NCBI GenBank assembly: GCA_947494805.1
Contig: CANLWK010000001.1
Span: 744,001-808,000 of the forward strand
Direction: 5' to 3'
DNA length: 64,000 nucleotides
Source of the DNA: an uncultured Croceitalea sp.
GTDB taxonomy: Bacteria > Bacteroidota > Bacteroidia > Flavobacteriales > Flavobacteriaceae
Part shown: positions 16,643-24,513 of the stretch, one piece after another
Layout of the letters: each line of letters starts with the position of its first letter
Position numbering within the stretch: position 1 is the stretch's first letter
The notes under the pieces: model-generated
Databases searched by the model: none
Seen by the model: only the letters and a program-made list of their open reading frames with translations
Told to the model about the DNA's origin: nothing
Program-made: the position numbers and the translations under genes

Positions 16643-17656
16643 ATGAAAACTATTTTCTTATACCTTCTCTTTAGTTTAATGCTGGTTGTTTCTTGTAATG
16701 AGAAACCGAAAGGAATACATACAAAAAAGAAAAACGACTTTGCTGAAAAAGGGGAAGCTCTTTTTAATCAGGGCGATTCAACAAAAACGTCGACTGCTTT
16801 AAACAACGAAAAAAAGATAGCAAATACCGCTGACAAAAAACCAAAAAGAACAGCACCAGAACCGACAGTTCCTTCTTATGATTGGGTTGAATCGGTCAAT
16901 AAAAAGAATAATCTTTACATGCAAGCGCAAAAAGATTTATACCTAGCAGCAACCAAGTTGTGCGAAACATTTGATTACCAAGAAACCTTTGGTTATGAAC
17001 GTAGTGGATATGGTAATAGCCAGAGAAAAAATGGTGATACAAAAATTGTGATCAATAGTCCATGTTCGGCTTTTTTTCCTCCGCCATACATTGCTCCAAT
17101 AGAATATTACTACCATCTTTTTTATAATTATAAGACCATTGAAGAATACAAGAGGAATTCGTTTAAGTTGAAAGAGGTACGAGCTCAATTCAATAACAAG
17201 TATCAAGTTGAATTTAATCAATTGCTAGAGCGTATTGATACCAAAAACGTGGTCTCTTATGGCATTGCTCATGGAAGCATTCAAGAATATGATTTTGAGA
17301 CGAAACGACTTCGCATACATTTCAATGTCAAGAAGAATATGAATATACGTAACTATTCAGGTGGAACCATTGCAGAAGTACGACCTATCTCTGAGCAAAA
17401 ATGGGGAGGTCACAACCATTATATCCCTATGAGTGAGCAAGAGGCAAAATCTATTTACGAGTATTACGAGAAAAGAGGTTCAGGAGGAACTCCTTTTACA
17501 CTTTTCTGTAAAACTTTTTATGAACTCAGAATACCAGAGGTACAAAAAAGAAGGAATAGGTTTAGGTATGAAGCGATTGTCAAAAAGATTGAATTCTATA
17601 AAGAGTTTGATGAATTGCCCACACCATCACACAAAATAGGAACATTAACATTTTAA
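16643..17656 (+). CDS. Lipoprotein, function unknown
   Basis: The start at 16643 (MKTIFLYLLFSLMLVVSC) gives a lipobox at residues 15-18. The longer start at 16568 would run through the shared operator. The mature protein of about 320 residues has a Lys/Asn/Thr-rich linker to about 85, then a helical and aromatic domain (YYHLFYNYKTIEEYKRNSF, GIAHGSIQEYDFETKRLRIHF, GGHNHYIPMSEQEAKSIYEYYEK). I do not recognise the family. It heads a rightward operon of lipoprotein and small membrane proteins and is divergent from the FlgO-like pair. Confidence 0.65.
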   Translation: MKTIFLYLLFSLMLVVSCNEKPKGIHTKKKNDFAEKGEALFNQGDSTKTSTALNNEKKIANTADKKPKRTAPEPTVPSYDWVESVNKKNNLYMQAQKDLYLAATKLCETFDYQETFGYERSGYGNSQRKNGDTKIVINSPCSAFFPPPYIAPIEYYYHLFYNYKTIEEYKRNSFKLKEVRAQFNNKYQVEFNQLLERIDTKNVVSYGIAHGSIQEYDFETKRLRIHFNVKKNMNIRNYSGGTIAEVRPISEQKWGGHNHYIPMSEQEAKSIYEYYEKRGSGGTPFTLFCKTFYELRIPEVQKRRNRFRYEAIVKKIEFYKEFDELPTPSHKIGTLTF

Positions 17657-17680
17657 TTTAATCATAAAGCTAGCACAGCT

Positions 17681-18232
17681 ATGAAAAAAACAATTTTTGC
17701 AATAATACTGGTACTAACTTATTCATGTGGTTCTGAAAATCTGAGCAATTCAAAAGCTGAAAAGATTTTAGAAACATGTCTTGAGAAAAACCCTGAACAA
17801 CGAACGGCAAGTTTTAGAATCGGGAAAGCCACTTTTAGGGACAATGATTACGATAAAGAGCTTTTGGGCAAGTATGCACAATTGGTTGAAGATGGCTACC
17901 TGACAATGGAATTGGTTCGTGAACTAAAATCGCGTTATAACAAAGGTAAAGAATATAGTATCGTGCTTACTGAGAAGGCTTTGGACTTTATGGAGAAAGT
18001 CCCTGAAAAGGGGGGTAATGTAAAGGCCAAGGCTTTCACTTATGAAGTTGAAGAAGTACTTGAAGTTCAAGAGATACCTTCTTTAAATACTGCCAAGGTC
18101 AAAGTAAAGTACAAGGCCGAAAACAAGACCCCTTTTATTATTTTTTATGCAAAAGAGCCACAGGATTTTTGGATTGACGACCTTTCAATGAGCAAAACGA
18201 GCAACGGCTGGAAGTACTGCGATAACTTTTAG
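17681..18232 (+). CDS. Lipoprotein, function unknown
   Basis: A 183-residue protein with signal MKKTIFAIILVLTYSC (lipobox Cys 16). The body contains KAEKILETCLEKNP, GKATFRDNDYDKELLGKYAQLVEDGYLTMEL and VKVKYKAENKTPFIIFY, an alpha/beta domain with a long helix and a four-strand sheet. It resembles short lipoproteins of Bacteroidota without a named function. It sits 24 bp after the preceding lipoprotein and 11 bp before a small membrane protein, so the three are probably co-transcribed. Confidence 0.65.
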   Translation: MKKTIFAIILVLTYSCGSENLSNSKAEKILETCLEKNPEQRTASFRIGKATFRDNDYDKELLGKYAQLVEDGYLTMELVRELKSRYNKGKEYSIVLTEKALDFMEKVPEKGGNVKAKAFTYEVEEVLEVQEIPSLNTAKVKVKYKAENKTPFIIFYAKEPQDFWIDDLSMSKTSNGWKYCDNF

Positions 18233-18243
18233 AAACGCTGAAT

Positions 18244-18567
18244 ATGAATAACGGGGAAAGAAAGTTGTCATTGCCTGGCTCAGGTACAGTTTTGACCTAT
18301 GGTATCTTGAGTATCTTCTTGAGTGTTCCCCTGGTTTTCTGTTGTCCTATTGGCTTAATATTCGCACTATTGGGAATTTCAAAGGGGAACAAGACGAAAA
18401 GACTATATCTCAACAATCCAGATAAATATGTTGACTACAATCAATTAAGCATTGGTTTGGTATTAAGTTATATAGGTTTGGTAGTATCCATTATTGTATT
18501 TCTCATATTTGTGCTGTTCTTTAGCCCAATGATCGGATGGCTTTTTGCGCTGCTAAAAATGAACTAA
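18244..18567 (+). CDS. Small membrane protein (DUF4190-like, CCP motif)
   Basis: A 107-residue protein with two membrane hairpins: about 18-45 (YGILSIFLSVPLVFCCPIGL) and about 74-105. The motif FCCPIGLIFALLGISKG matches the small flavobacterial membrane proteins with a CC(P/C) motif related to DUF4190. The function is unknown. It is the third gene of the operon starting at 16643. Confidence 0.68.
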   Translation: MNNGERKLSLPGSGTVLTYGILSIFLSVPLVFCCPIGLIFALLGISKGNKTKRLYLNNPDKYVDYNQLSIGLVLSYIGLVVSIIVFLIFVLFFSPMIGWLFALLKMN

Positions 18568-18685
18568 AAAACAACTTTTAGAATCCGGTCTTTCTCTAAA
18601 CGGTATGAAACCAAACCTGTTAATGTTTCATAAAAGGTGCTTTCGTTTGCCAGTAATATTTAAATTATGGAATAAAAAGAGCGTT

Positions 18686-18910
18686 ATGAAACCTTCAGCA
18701 ATGGGCATGGTGGCCTTTACTACTTTTTTACTTGTATTGGTAACTATTATGGTGAGTATGGACTTTCCGTTCAACTGGGTCTTTTACCTTACCGTTTTTG
18801 GACAGGCAATGATTGTATTTATGGTGTACAAAGTACTGACAGATAGTTACACTACGAGTAGAACCTTTGAAGACTTTTACGAAGACAACCCCATTGGGCG
18901 TCAAGATTGA
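18686..18910 (+). CDS. Small membrane protein, unknown
   Basis: The ATG at 18686 (MKPSAMGMVAFTTFLLVLV) is preferred over 18605. It yields 74 residues with two membrane helices (about 7-25 and 31-50) and an acidic cytoplasmic tail (TFEDFYEDNPIGRQD). The coding end overlaps the end of the convergent universal stress protein gene by 10 bp. The role is unknown. Confidence 0.55.
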   Translation: MKPSAMGMVAFTTFLLVLVTIMVSMDFPFNWVFYLTVFGQAMIVFMVYKVLTDSYTTSRTFEDFYEDNPIGRQD

Positions 18911-19806
18911 GTGTGCATCAACTCTTGCTGTGGATCTTGTTTTGTGTGGACTTCCATTCCCAATTCAGGAATTACCAATAGTGGAATTTGCGTATGGAAT
19001 GCCGTTCGTTTGACTATGGGTTCGCGCGTCATTCGTTCCATATAACTGTGCTGATAATTGAGCATTGCCAAGAGGTGAATATCCAACTCTTCTGAAAACA
19101 CTTCTAAAGTCTGTGAAACAGAATTCAACTCTGAAACCGTATGTACATAGTGCTCGACATCGGTAAAGTATTTTCGCAACATATTCAGATTGAACTGCTG
19201 CAGTTCGGTCAGTGCTTTAATTTCATACTGTACGTGAACAATACGAATGGTCGCATTGAACGATTTGGCCATTTCAACCAATGGCGAGAGCTCAGACACC
19301 GTATAAAAGCGGTTAAAATCGGTGGCAAAAGCAATTTCGGCCGGAGCTGAAAAATCAAAATGTTGCGGAATGGCCAATACGGGACACTTTTTGGTACTTT
19401 TAATTATGCGCACGGTATTACTGCCCATAAAAACTTCATCCATACCTGAAGCACCTTTGGTACCCGTAACTATTAGATTGATTTTATGTGCATCAACAAC
19501 ATCTTTTACTTCATCGACCAAGAGATTGAACGATGAAATGGTCTCAAAACTGTGCTTTTCATTGTTGAAGGTTGCCTTGATGCGTTCTACCGTATTCATC
19601 AATCCGGTCTCGGAATTGCACCGAATCGCATCTTCTATTCGTACACCGTCTATGATTGGGGCCATAAACCGGCTACTGGGTATCACGGGTGTATAGGTAT
19701 TCAATAGAAAGAACTGGCAAGTGTCTTCACTGAACAACTGTACGGCGTAAGAAATTGCATTCCATGCGTTTTCTGAAAAGTCTGTAGGTATTAATATCCG
19801 CTTCAT
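18901..19806 (-). CDS. Tandem universal stress protein (UspA family)
   Basis: A 301-residue protein with two Usp domains. Domain 1 starts MKRILIPTDFSENAWNAISYA and contains the nucleotide-binding style GTKGASGMDEVFMGSNTVRII. Domain 2 begins near 155 with IAFATDFN and ends with VIPELG. Flavobacterial proteins of this type are usually cytoplasmic stress or micro-oxic response factors. The promoter has an FNR-like box (19860-19871) and a -7 element TAATTTTA (19836-19829), so it should respond to low oxygen. Two more Usp genes in the window carry or share the same control. Confidence 0.86.
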   Translation of the reverse strand: MKRILIPTDFSENAWNAISYAVQLFSEDTCQFFLLNTYTPVIPSSRFMAPIIDGVRIEDAIRCNSETGLMNTVERIKATFNNEKHSFETISSFNLLVDEVKDVVDAHKINLIVTGTKGASGMDEVFMGSNTVRIIKSTKKCPVLAIPQHFDFSAPAEIAFATDFNRFYTVSELSPLVEMAKSFNATIRIVHVQYEIKALTELQQFNLNMLRKYFTDVEHYVHTVSELNSVSQTLEVFSEELDIHLLAMLNYQHSYMERMTREPIVKRTAFHTQIPLLVIPELGMEVHTKQDPQQELMHTQS

Positions 19807-19859
19807 CCCATTTTGATTAAAGATGAAATAAAATTACGTCCACATGGATAGTAATACTA

Positions 19860-19871
19860 TGACATATGTCA
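19860..19871 (-). promoter_or_regulatory. FNR-like box, Usp gene
   Basis: The sequence TGACATATGTCA is a perfect 12-bp palindrome. The centre is 29.5 nt upstream of TAATTTTA (19836-19829), a -7 element with one mismatch, in front of the Usp gene starting at 19806. Confidence 0.8.
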
Positions 19872-19888
19872 GGTTTTTAAGGGAATAC

Positions 19889-20581
19889 TTAAAAACCTTC
19901 AACCATATCTTGTAATTTCCGTTGATTGGATATGCCGATACGCTTGCCCGAAGTATGGATCAATTCTTTCTTCTTGAATTCAGAAATGATACGAATGGCC
20001 GATTCTGTTGCAGTGCCCACGACATTGGCAATATCTTCGCGGGAAAGGGTCAATTTTAAAAACCCTTCATCATCTTCGCCAAAATTGTTTTTTAGGTATA
20101 GAAATGCCTCTGCGATACGCTGCTTTACCGTTTTTTGAGACATGTTTACGATAACATCATCTGCTTCCTTAAGATCATGGGCCATATGGCGCAAAACTTC
20201 CATGGTGAAATTCGGATTCTTATGAAGACTAGTGGCGATGCTATCTTTTGGAATAAAGCAGACCTCCATATCACTTACGGCAACAGCTGAGAGGTTTGAG
20301 CTTTCTTCAGCGATGATCGAACGTTGTCCCATGACCTCGCCCTTTGTGGCCAATTTTACAATTTGATCTTTACCGTTTGGACTGAGCTTGGATAATTTAG
20401 AAACACCATTGCGAACGCAATAGACACCATTGAGCTTTTCGCCCTCTTCAAAAATGGAATCCCCTTTCTTGATGGTCTTGGTGGTTTTAGAATCTGATAC
20501 CTTCTTCAACTCTTCTTTGTTCATCGCTCTAAGCGAGTTAAATTGCCGAACAATGCAATTCTCACATCTGCTATTTTCCAT
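19889..20581 (-). CDS. Crp/Fnr family transcription regulator with four cysteines
   Basis: A 230-residue protein with a cyclic-nucleotide-like sensor domain (about 20-130), a dimerisation helix and a winged HTH (about 165-225). It has Cys at 6, 9, 55 and 108. The N-terminal CENC pair and later cysteines make an FNR-like iron-sulfur sensor plausible but unproven, since the spacing differs from E. coli FNR. The recognition helix (GTATESAIRIISEF) keeps the Glu and Arg in ExxxR arrangement used by CRP/FNR to contact the G of TGA half-sites. It is the best candidate for the regulator of the FNR-like boxes. No such box is in its own promoter. Confidence 0.88.
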   Translation of the reverse strand: MENSRCENCIVRQFNSLRAMNKEELKKVSDSKTTKTIKKGDSIFEEGEKLNGVYCVRNGVSKLSKLSPNGKDQIVKLATKGEVMGQRSIIAEESSNLSAVAVSDMEVCFIPKDSIATSLHKNPNFTMEVLRHMAHDLKEADDVIVNMSQKTVKQRIAEAFLYLKNNFGEDDEGFLKLTLSREDIANVVGTATESAIRIISEFKKKELIHTSGKRIGISNQRKLQDMVEGF

Positions 20582-20652
20582 AAGACAATTATTACCTGAC
20601 TATGTAAAATTAAGACTTAAACAAAAGCAAAAAGCTTCAATTTTCTAGGTAT

Positions 20653-21333
20653 TCAGTTAATTTTTTCGAGTCCTGATTTTGACATAATATAAATCTCCCG
20701 TTTGACAGTTTTTATTAGTTTTTTTGACTTGAAATTTTTCAGAAGGTTGATGATATATTCAGGTGAGGTTCCCAAGACCGCAGCCATATCTTCACGCTTT
20801 ACTTTAAGATGTAATTTTCCTTCCGCATTCATTCCGAACTTTTCTCCTAAATACAATAATAGACTTGCGAGTCTGCTTTTAATGCCCTTGCATGAATAAA
20901 AAATGGAACGTGTATGTTCGTTGGTATTCATATCGTCAACAAAGGCAGCCATAAGGTCATTGCAAAAGTTGGTGTTCGTGTTAAGGTTTTCAATGATTTC
21001 ACGTTTGTCAATACAGCACAATATGGTATCTGTCAGAGCGGTCGCCGAGACTTTTGCACCTTTGTTTGTGATAAGAGATCTTTTGCCCATAACCTCACCT
21101 TCCCCTAAAAAACGAAGAATTTGTTCTTGGCCGTTATTATCTAAAATACTGAACTTACAGGCACCTTGACGAATACAGTATAGCTTGCTGAGCGTTTGAT
21201 TCTCTTTGAAAACGATACTGCCCTTTGGTATTGAAATAGCTTTAGAGCTCTGCAGTAGTTGAACCCTTGCATTTTCATCCAATGATTTGAAGTCTTTTAG
21301 TTGTCGGGCTTTTAGTTCGGTACACTTCATCAT
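20653..21333 (-). CDS. Crp/Fnr family transcription regulator, second paralogue
   Basis: I start at the ATG at 21333 (MMKCTELKARQL). The longer frame from a TTG at 21354 would begin inside the -7 box TACCTTTG (21359-21352). The protein has about 226 residues with a sensor domain (FKENQTLSKLYCIRQG, FLGEGEVMGKRSLI) and a winged HTH (LKVKREDMAAVLG). The recognition helix reads SPEYIINLLKNF, with Glu kept but the Arg of ExxxR replaced by Asn, so its DNA specificity may differ. It has many Cys, including a CC pair, but not the FNR spacing. It is divergent from ccoI, and one FNR-like box serves both promoters. Confidence 0.84.
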   Translation of the reverse strand: MMKCTELKARQLKDFKSLDENARVQLLQSSKAISIPKGSIVFKENQTLSKLYCIRQGACKFSILDNNGQEQILRFLGEGEVMGKRSLITNKGAKVSATALTDTILCCIDKREIIENLNTNTNFCNDLMAAFVDDMNTNEHTRSIFYSCKGIKSRLASLLLYLGEKFGMNAEGKLHLKVKREDMAAVLGTSPEYIINLLKNFKSKKLIKTVKREIYIMSKSGLEKIN

Positions 21334-21382
21334 GTTCTCTTCATGGTATTGCAAAGGTACTTTGGTAGTATTACTTAAAAGA

Positions 21383-21394
21383 TGACAAATGTCA
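21383..21394. promoter_or_regulatory. Shared FNR-like box between crp paralogue and ccoI
   Basis: The sequence is TGACAAATGTCA. On the minus side TACCTTTG (21359-21352) begins 29.5 nt from the centre. On the plus side GACCTTTG (21418-21425) also begins 29.5 nt away. One dimer site is thus in class II position for two divergent promoters. Confidence 0.82.
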
Positions 21395-21433
21395 TGTTTT
21401 GGATTATGCCAATACTTGACCTTTGTAGCAGGT

Positions 21434-23827
21434 ATGAAGCAAGTATTGGTAGATAAGGCATGTTACCATTGCGGTGATGACTGCGCAAGTGACGCAGTGC
21501 AATTTGATGGCAAACAGTTCTGTTGCCATGGCTGTAAAACGGTCTATGAGATTTTTACGGCAAATGACCTTTCGTATTATTATGATATTGAAAAAGCCGC
21601 TGGTAAAACTCCTGAAGAGAACTTTGACAAGTATGAGTACTTAAGCAATGAAAATATTGTCTCAAAGCTTGTAGTTTTTGATGAAGAAAATGTTCAAGTA
21701 GTCAATTTGAACATTCCGCATATACATTGTAGTTCTTGTATTTGGGTACTTGAAAACCTTAAGAGGTTACATCCGGCGGTGAAAACCTCACAGGTTGATT
21801 TTCCGAAGAAAAAAGTGCGGATTACCTATACAACCACCGATTTCTCATTGAAAGATTTGGTGGTGCTATTGGCCAGAATTGGGTACGAGCCGCATATATC
21901 TTTAGAAGACTATACCAAAAAGAAGAACAGGGTTGACCGAAGCTTACTTTATAAATTGGGGGTGGCAGGCTTTGCATTTGGCAATGTAATGCTACTCTCG
22001 TTTCCTGAATACTTTGAGGTTGAAGAGTTTTGGCTCGAGCAGTACAAGCATACATTTAGATGGTTGATGTTCGCTTTTTCGTTGCCCGTGGTCTTTTATG
22101 CCGCCCGTGATTACTTTACAACAGCTTTTAAAGGCTTGCGTTCAAAACTATTGAATATTGATGTGCCCATAGCCTTGGGTATTTTAACACTTTTTCTGCG
22201 CAGTACCATAGATATCATTTTTGATTTGGGCTCTGGGTTTTTCGATAGCCTGACAGGCTTGGTCTTCTTTCTGTTGGTTGGCCGTTTTTTTCAGCAAAAG
22301 ACCTATGGATTTCTTTCTTTCGAGCGCGATTACAAATCGTACTTCCCCATTGCAGTAACAAAAGTTGACAAAAACAAAGGTGAAGAAACCATTCAAATTT
22401 ATGAAGTAAAGACCGGTGACCGCTTGTTGATTCGCAATCAAGAGATACTTCCGGTTGATTGTGTCTTAATTTCTGGAGATGCCCAAATCGATTATAGTTT
22501 TGTGACCGGAGAATCACAAGCGGTTTTTAAATCTTCAGGAGATAAGCTTTTTGCCGGAGGAAAGCAAAAGGGTGGCCTGCTTGAAGTTGAGGTGTTGAAA
22601 TCAGTGTCACAGAGCTATCTTACCCAACTATGGGGCAATGCGGCGTTCTCAAAGAATAAGGCCTCACATTTTCAAACCATTACGGATCGTATTGGTAAGC
22701 GGTTTACCATCGCCGTACTGACCATTGCTTTTGTGTCCGCGACTTTTTGGCTTTTTACTGATGCAAGTAAGGCGATGAATGTTTTTACCGCAGTACTTAT
22801 TATTGCTTGCCCATGTGCCATTGCTCTCGCAGCTCCTTTTACCTTGGGTAATATGTTGCGAATATTCGGCAAGCATCAGTTCTATGTAAAGGATACCAAT
22901 ACCATTGAGCGGTTAGCACAAATTGAAGCAGCCCTTTTTGATAAAACGGGTACGTTGACTTCGGCAGCTGAGAATACAATCTTTTATGAGGGAATGGAAT
23001 TGAACGAGCAAGAAGTATCACTGCTTAAGAACACCCTACGCGCCTCTAACCATCCATTGAGCCGTTCGCTGTACAACATTTTAGAGAGCAATGAAATTGA
23101 AACCTTGGACGCTTTTGAAGAAGAGACAGGTCAAGGGGTTCAAGGGCGTGTTGATGCGCATTCCATAAAGGCGGGCTCGGCTAAATTTATTGGTCAAGAA
23201 CCTGATGTAAAATCATTGGATACCTCTGTCTATGTAAGCGCCAATGAAAATTACAAAGGGCGTTTTGTGTTCAAGAACAAATATCGTGATGGCATATCAG
23301 AACTGTTCGATCAAATGGGAATCGACTATAAACTGGCCGTGGTATCTGGTGACAATGAAGGTGAAAAAGAAACTTTAGAAACAATGTTGCCCTTCGCAAC
23401 ACCATTACTTTTTAATCAAAGGCCCGAAGACAAACTTGACTTTGTGAACAAACTTCAAGCTAAAAATAAAGTATTGATGGTAGGCGACGGATTGAACGAT
23501 GCTGGCGCGTTAGCACAGAGTGATGTCGGCATTGCGATATCAGAGAATATCAATGTGTTCTCACCAGCATGTGATGCTATTTTAGATGCCTCAAAACTGA
23601 CACAACTGGGTGATTTTTTAAAACTGTCCAAGCAAGCGATGAAGGTAATCAAGATCAGTTTTTTACTATCATTGTGTTACAACGTTATCGGCTTGTATTT
23701 CGCTATAACGGGTAAGTTACAACCGGTTGTTGCGGCAATTTTGATGCCATTGAGTTCTATAAGTATAGTGGTGTTTACAACGCTTGCCAGTAACTTTTTG
23801 GGCAAGAGACTAAGAAAACGAGCTTAG
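21434..23827 (+). CDS. ccoI: Copper-transporting P1B-type ATPase for cbb3 oxidase assembly
   Basis: The start is the ATG at 21434 (MKQVLVDKACYHCG). The frame further upstream overlaps the FNR-like box. The protein has 797 residues. It has a Cys-rich N-terminus (CYHCGDDC, CCHGC) as in FixI/CcoI, an HMA domain with CSSC (C99, C102), and the membrane CPC motif (IIACPCAIALAAP). The phosphorylation motif is DKTGTLT and the hinge GDGLND. CcoI/FixI exports Cu(I) for the binuclear centre of cbb3 oxidase. The first gene of the cco locus. The predicted leader is only about 5 nt. The next gene starts directly after the stop. Confidence 0.93.
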   Translation: MKQVLVDKACYHCGDDCASDAVQFDGKQFCCHGCKTVYEIFTANDLSYYYDIEKAAGKTPEENFDKYEYLSNENIVSKLVVFDEENVQVVNLNIPHIHCSSCIWVLENLKRLHPAVKTSQVDFPKKKVRITYTTTDFSLKDLVVLLARIGYEPHISLEDYTKKKNRVDRSLLYKLGVAGFAFGNVMLLSFPEYFEVEEFWLEQYKHTFRWLMFAFSLPVVFYAARDYFTTAFKGLRSKLLNIDVPIALGILTLFLRSTIDIIFDLGSGFFDSLTGLVFFLLVGRFFQQKTYGFLSFERDYKSYFPIAVTKVDKNKGEETIQIYEVKTGDRLLIRNQEILPVDCVLISGDAQIDYSFVTGESQAVFKSSGDKLFAGGKQKGGLLEVEVLKSVSQSYLTQLWGNAAFSKNKASHFQTITDRIGKRFTIAVLTIAFVSATFWLFTDASKAMNVFTAVLIIACPCAIALAAPFTLGNMLRIFGKHQFYVKDTNTIERLAQIEAALFDKTGTLTSAAENTIFYEGMELNEQEVSLLKNTLRASNHPLSRSLYNILESNEIETLDAFEEETGQGVQGRVDAHSIKAGSAKFIGQEPDVKSLDTSVYVSANENYKGRFVFKNKYRDGISELFDQMGIDYKLAVVSGDNEGEKETLETMLPFATPLLFNQRPEDKLDFVNKLQAKNKVLMVGDGLNDAGALAQSDVGIAISENINVFSPACDAILDASKLTQLGDFLKLSKQAMKVIKISFLLSLCYNVIGLYFAITGKLQPVVAAILMPLSSISIVVFTTLASNFLGKRLRKRA

Positions 23828-24253
23828 ATGAAAATGAACAAGATCAATAACTCAACCATATTATGTGTAACCATTGGTGTGGTGTATGTGTGGTTCGGCG
23901 CGTTAAAGTTTTTCCCGGGTTTGAGTCCGGCAGAAGAGCTGGCAAAAAATACCATTGACCAACTTACTTTCGGCGTGATCACTGATAAATTGTCGGTTGT
24001 GCTGTTGGCTATTTTAGAGGTTGGCATAGGGCTATCATTGATTTTTGATCTATATAGAAAACAGGTAGTGCTCATTGCGTTGGGCCATATGGTATGTACG
24101 TTTTTGCCACTGCTCTTTTTTCCTGCTCAATCGTTTGAATTTGCACCCGTGGTACCGACATTGCTGGGTCAGTACATTGGTAAAAACATCATTATTATGG
24201 GTGCTTTGATCATTCTTTTAAGAGAAGACGGAAAAAAGATGAATTATAAATAA
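23828..24253 (+). CDS. DoxX-like integral membrane protein
   Basis: A 141-residue protein with four predicted membrane helices. The motif VYVWFGALKFFPGLSPAEELA matches DoxX-like small membrane proteins (WFGxLKF). The ATG follows the ccoI stop with no gap, so it should be translated from the same mRNA. The role is unknown. Relatives are often linked to respiratory or redox genes. Confidence 0.7.
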   Translation: MKMNKINNSTILCVTIGVVYVWFGALKFFPGLSPAEELAKNTIDQLTFGVITDKLSVVLLAILEVGIGLSLIFDLYRKQVVLIALGHMVCTFLPLLFFPAQSFEFAPVVPTLLGQYIGKNIIIMGALIILLREDGKKMNYK

Positions 24254-24257
24254 AAGC

Positions 24258-24269
24258 TGATAAATGTCA
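24258..24269 (+). promoter_or_regulatory. FNR-like box, cco operon
   Basis: The sequence is TGATAAATGTCA. The centre (24263.5) is 29.5 nt before TAAATTTA (24293-24300), a -7 element with one mismatch, in front of ccoS. It lies 4 bp after the DoxX-like gene, giving the oxidase genes their own promoter. Confidence 0.82.
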
Positions 24270-24319
24270 TTTTTTGTGGTATGTCATCGATTTAAATTTA
24301 CCCTCAAATTCACGTAGGT

Positions 24320-24511
24320 ATGAGTGTAATTTATGTGTTACTGGCCATCAGTATATGTGTTGCCCTGGTCTTTTTTGCGGCCTTTGTGCTTTCGGTAAAG
24401 AAAGGACAATATGACGATGCCTATACCCCCTCGGTACGAATGCTCTTTGAAGATGAGCTTGTAGAGACCACTTCAGAAAAAAACAACCTAAATAAAAGTC
24501 AAACTAAATAA
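24320..24511 (+). CDS. ccoS: cbb3 oxidase assembly protein CcoS
   Basis: A 63-residue protein with one N-terminal membrane helix (MSVIYVLLAISICVALVFF). It continues KKGQYDDAYTPSVRMLFED, the family hallmark. CcoS is needed for inserting haem and copper into CcoN. It is first in the operon ccoS-ccoNO-ccoQ-ccoP, with a 2-bp gap to ccoNO. Confidence 0.92.
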   Translation: MSVIYVLLAISICVALVFFAAFVLSVKKGQYDDAYTPSVRMLFEDELVETTSEKNNLNKSQTK

Positions 24512-24513
24512 TT

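Noticed and set aside
21334-21354. TTG start for the second Crp/Fnr gene
   Set aside because: It lies inside the -7 element TACCTTTG, so it would not be on the mRNA.
21389-21433. Upstream start for ccoI
   Set aside because: The extra 15 residues overlap the FNR-like box and the -7 element. The FixI-type N-terminus begins at 21434.
22184-22517. Minus-strand open frames inside ccoI
   Set aside because: They lie fully inside a strongly supported gene on the other strand, have no membrane or motif logic and no promoter. They are shadows.
24276-24290. Second TGTCAT element before ccoS
   Set aside because: It is only a half-site (GGTATGTCATCG), too close to the -7 element to act as a normal dimer site.
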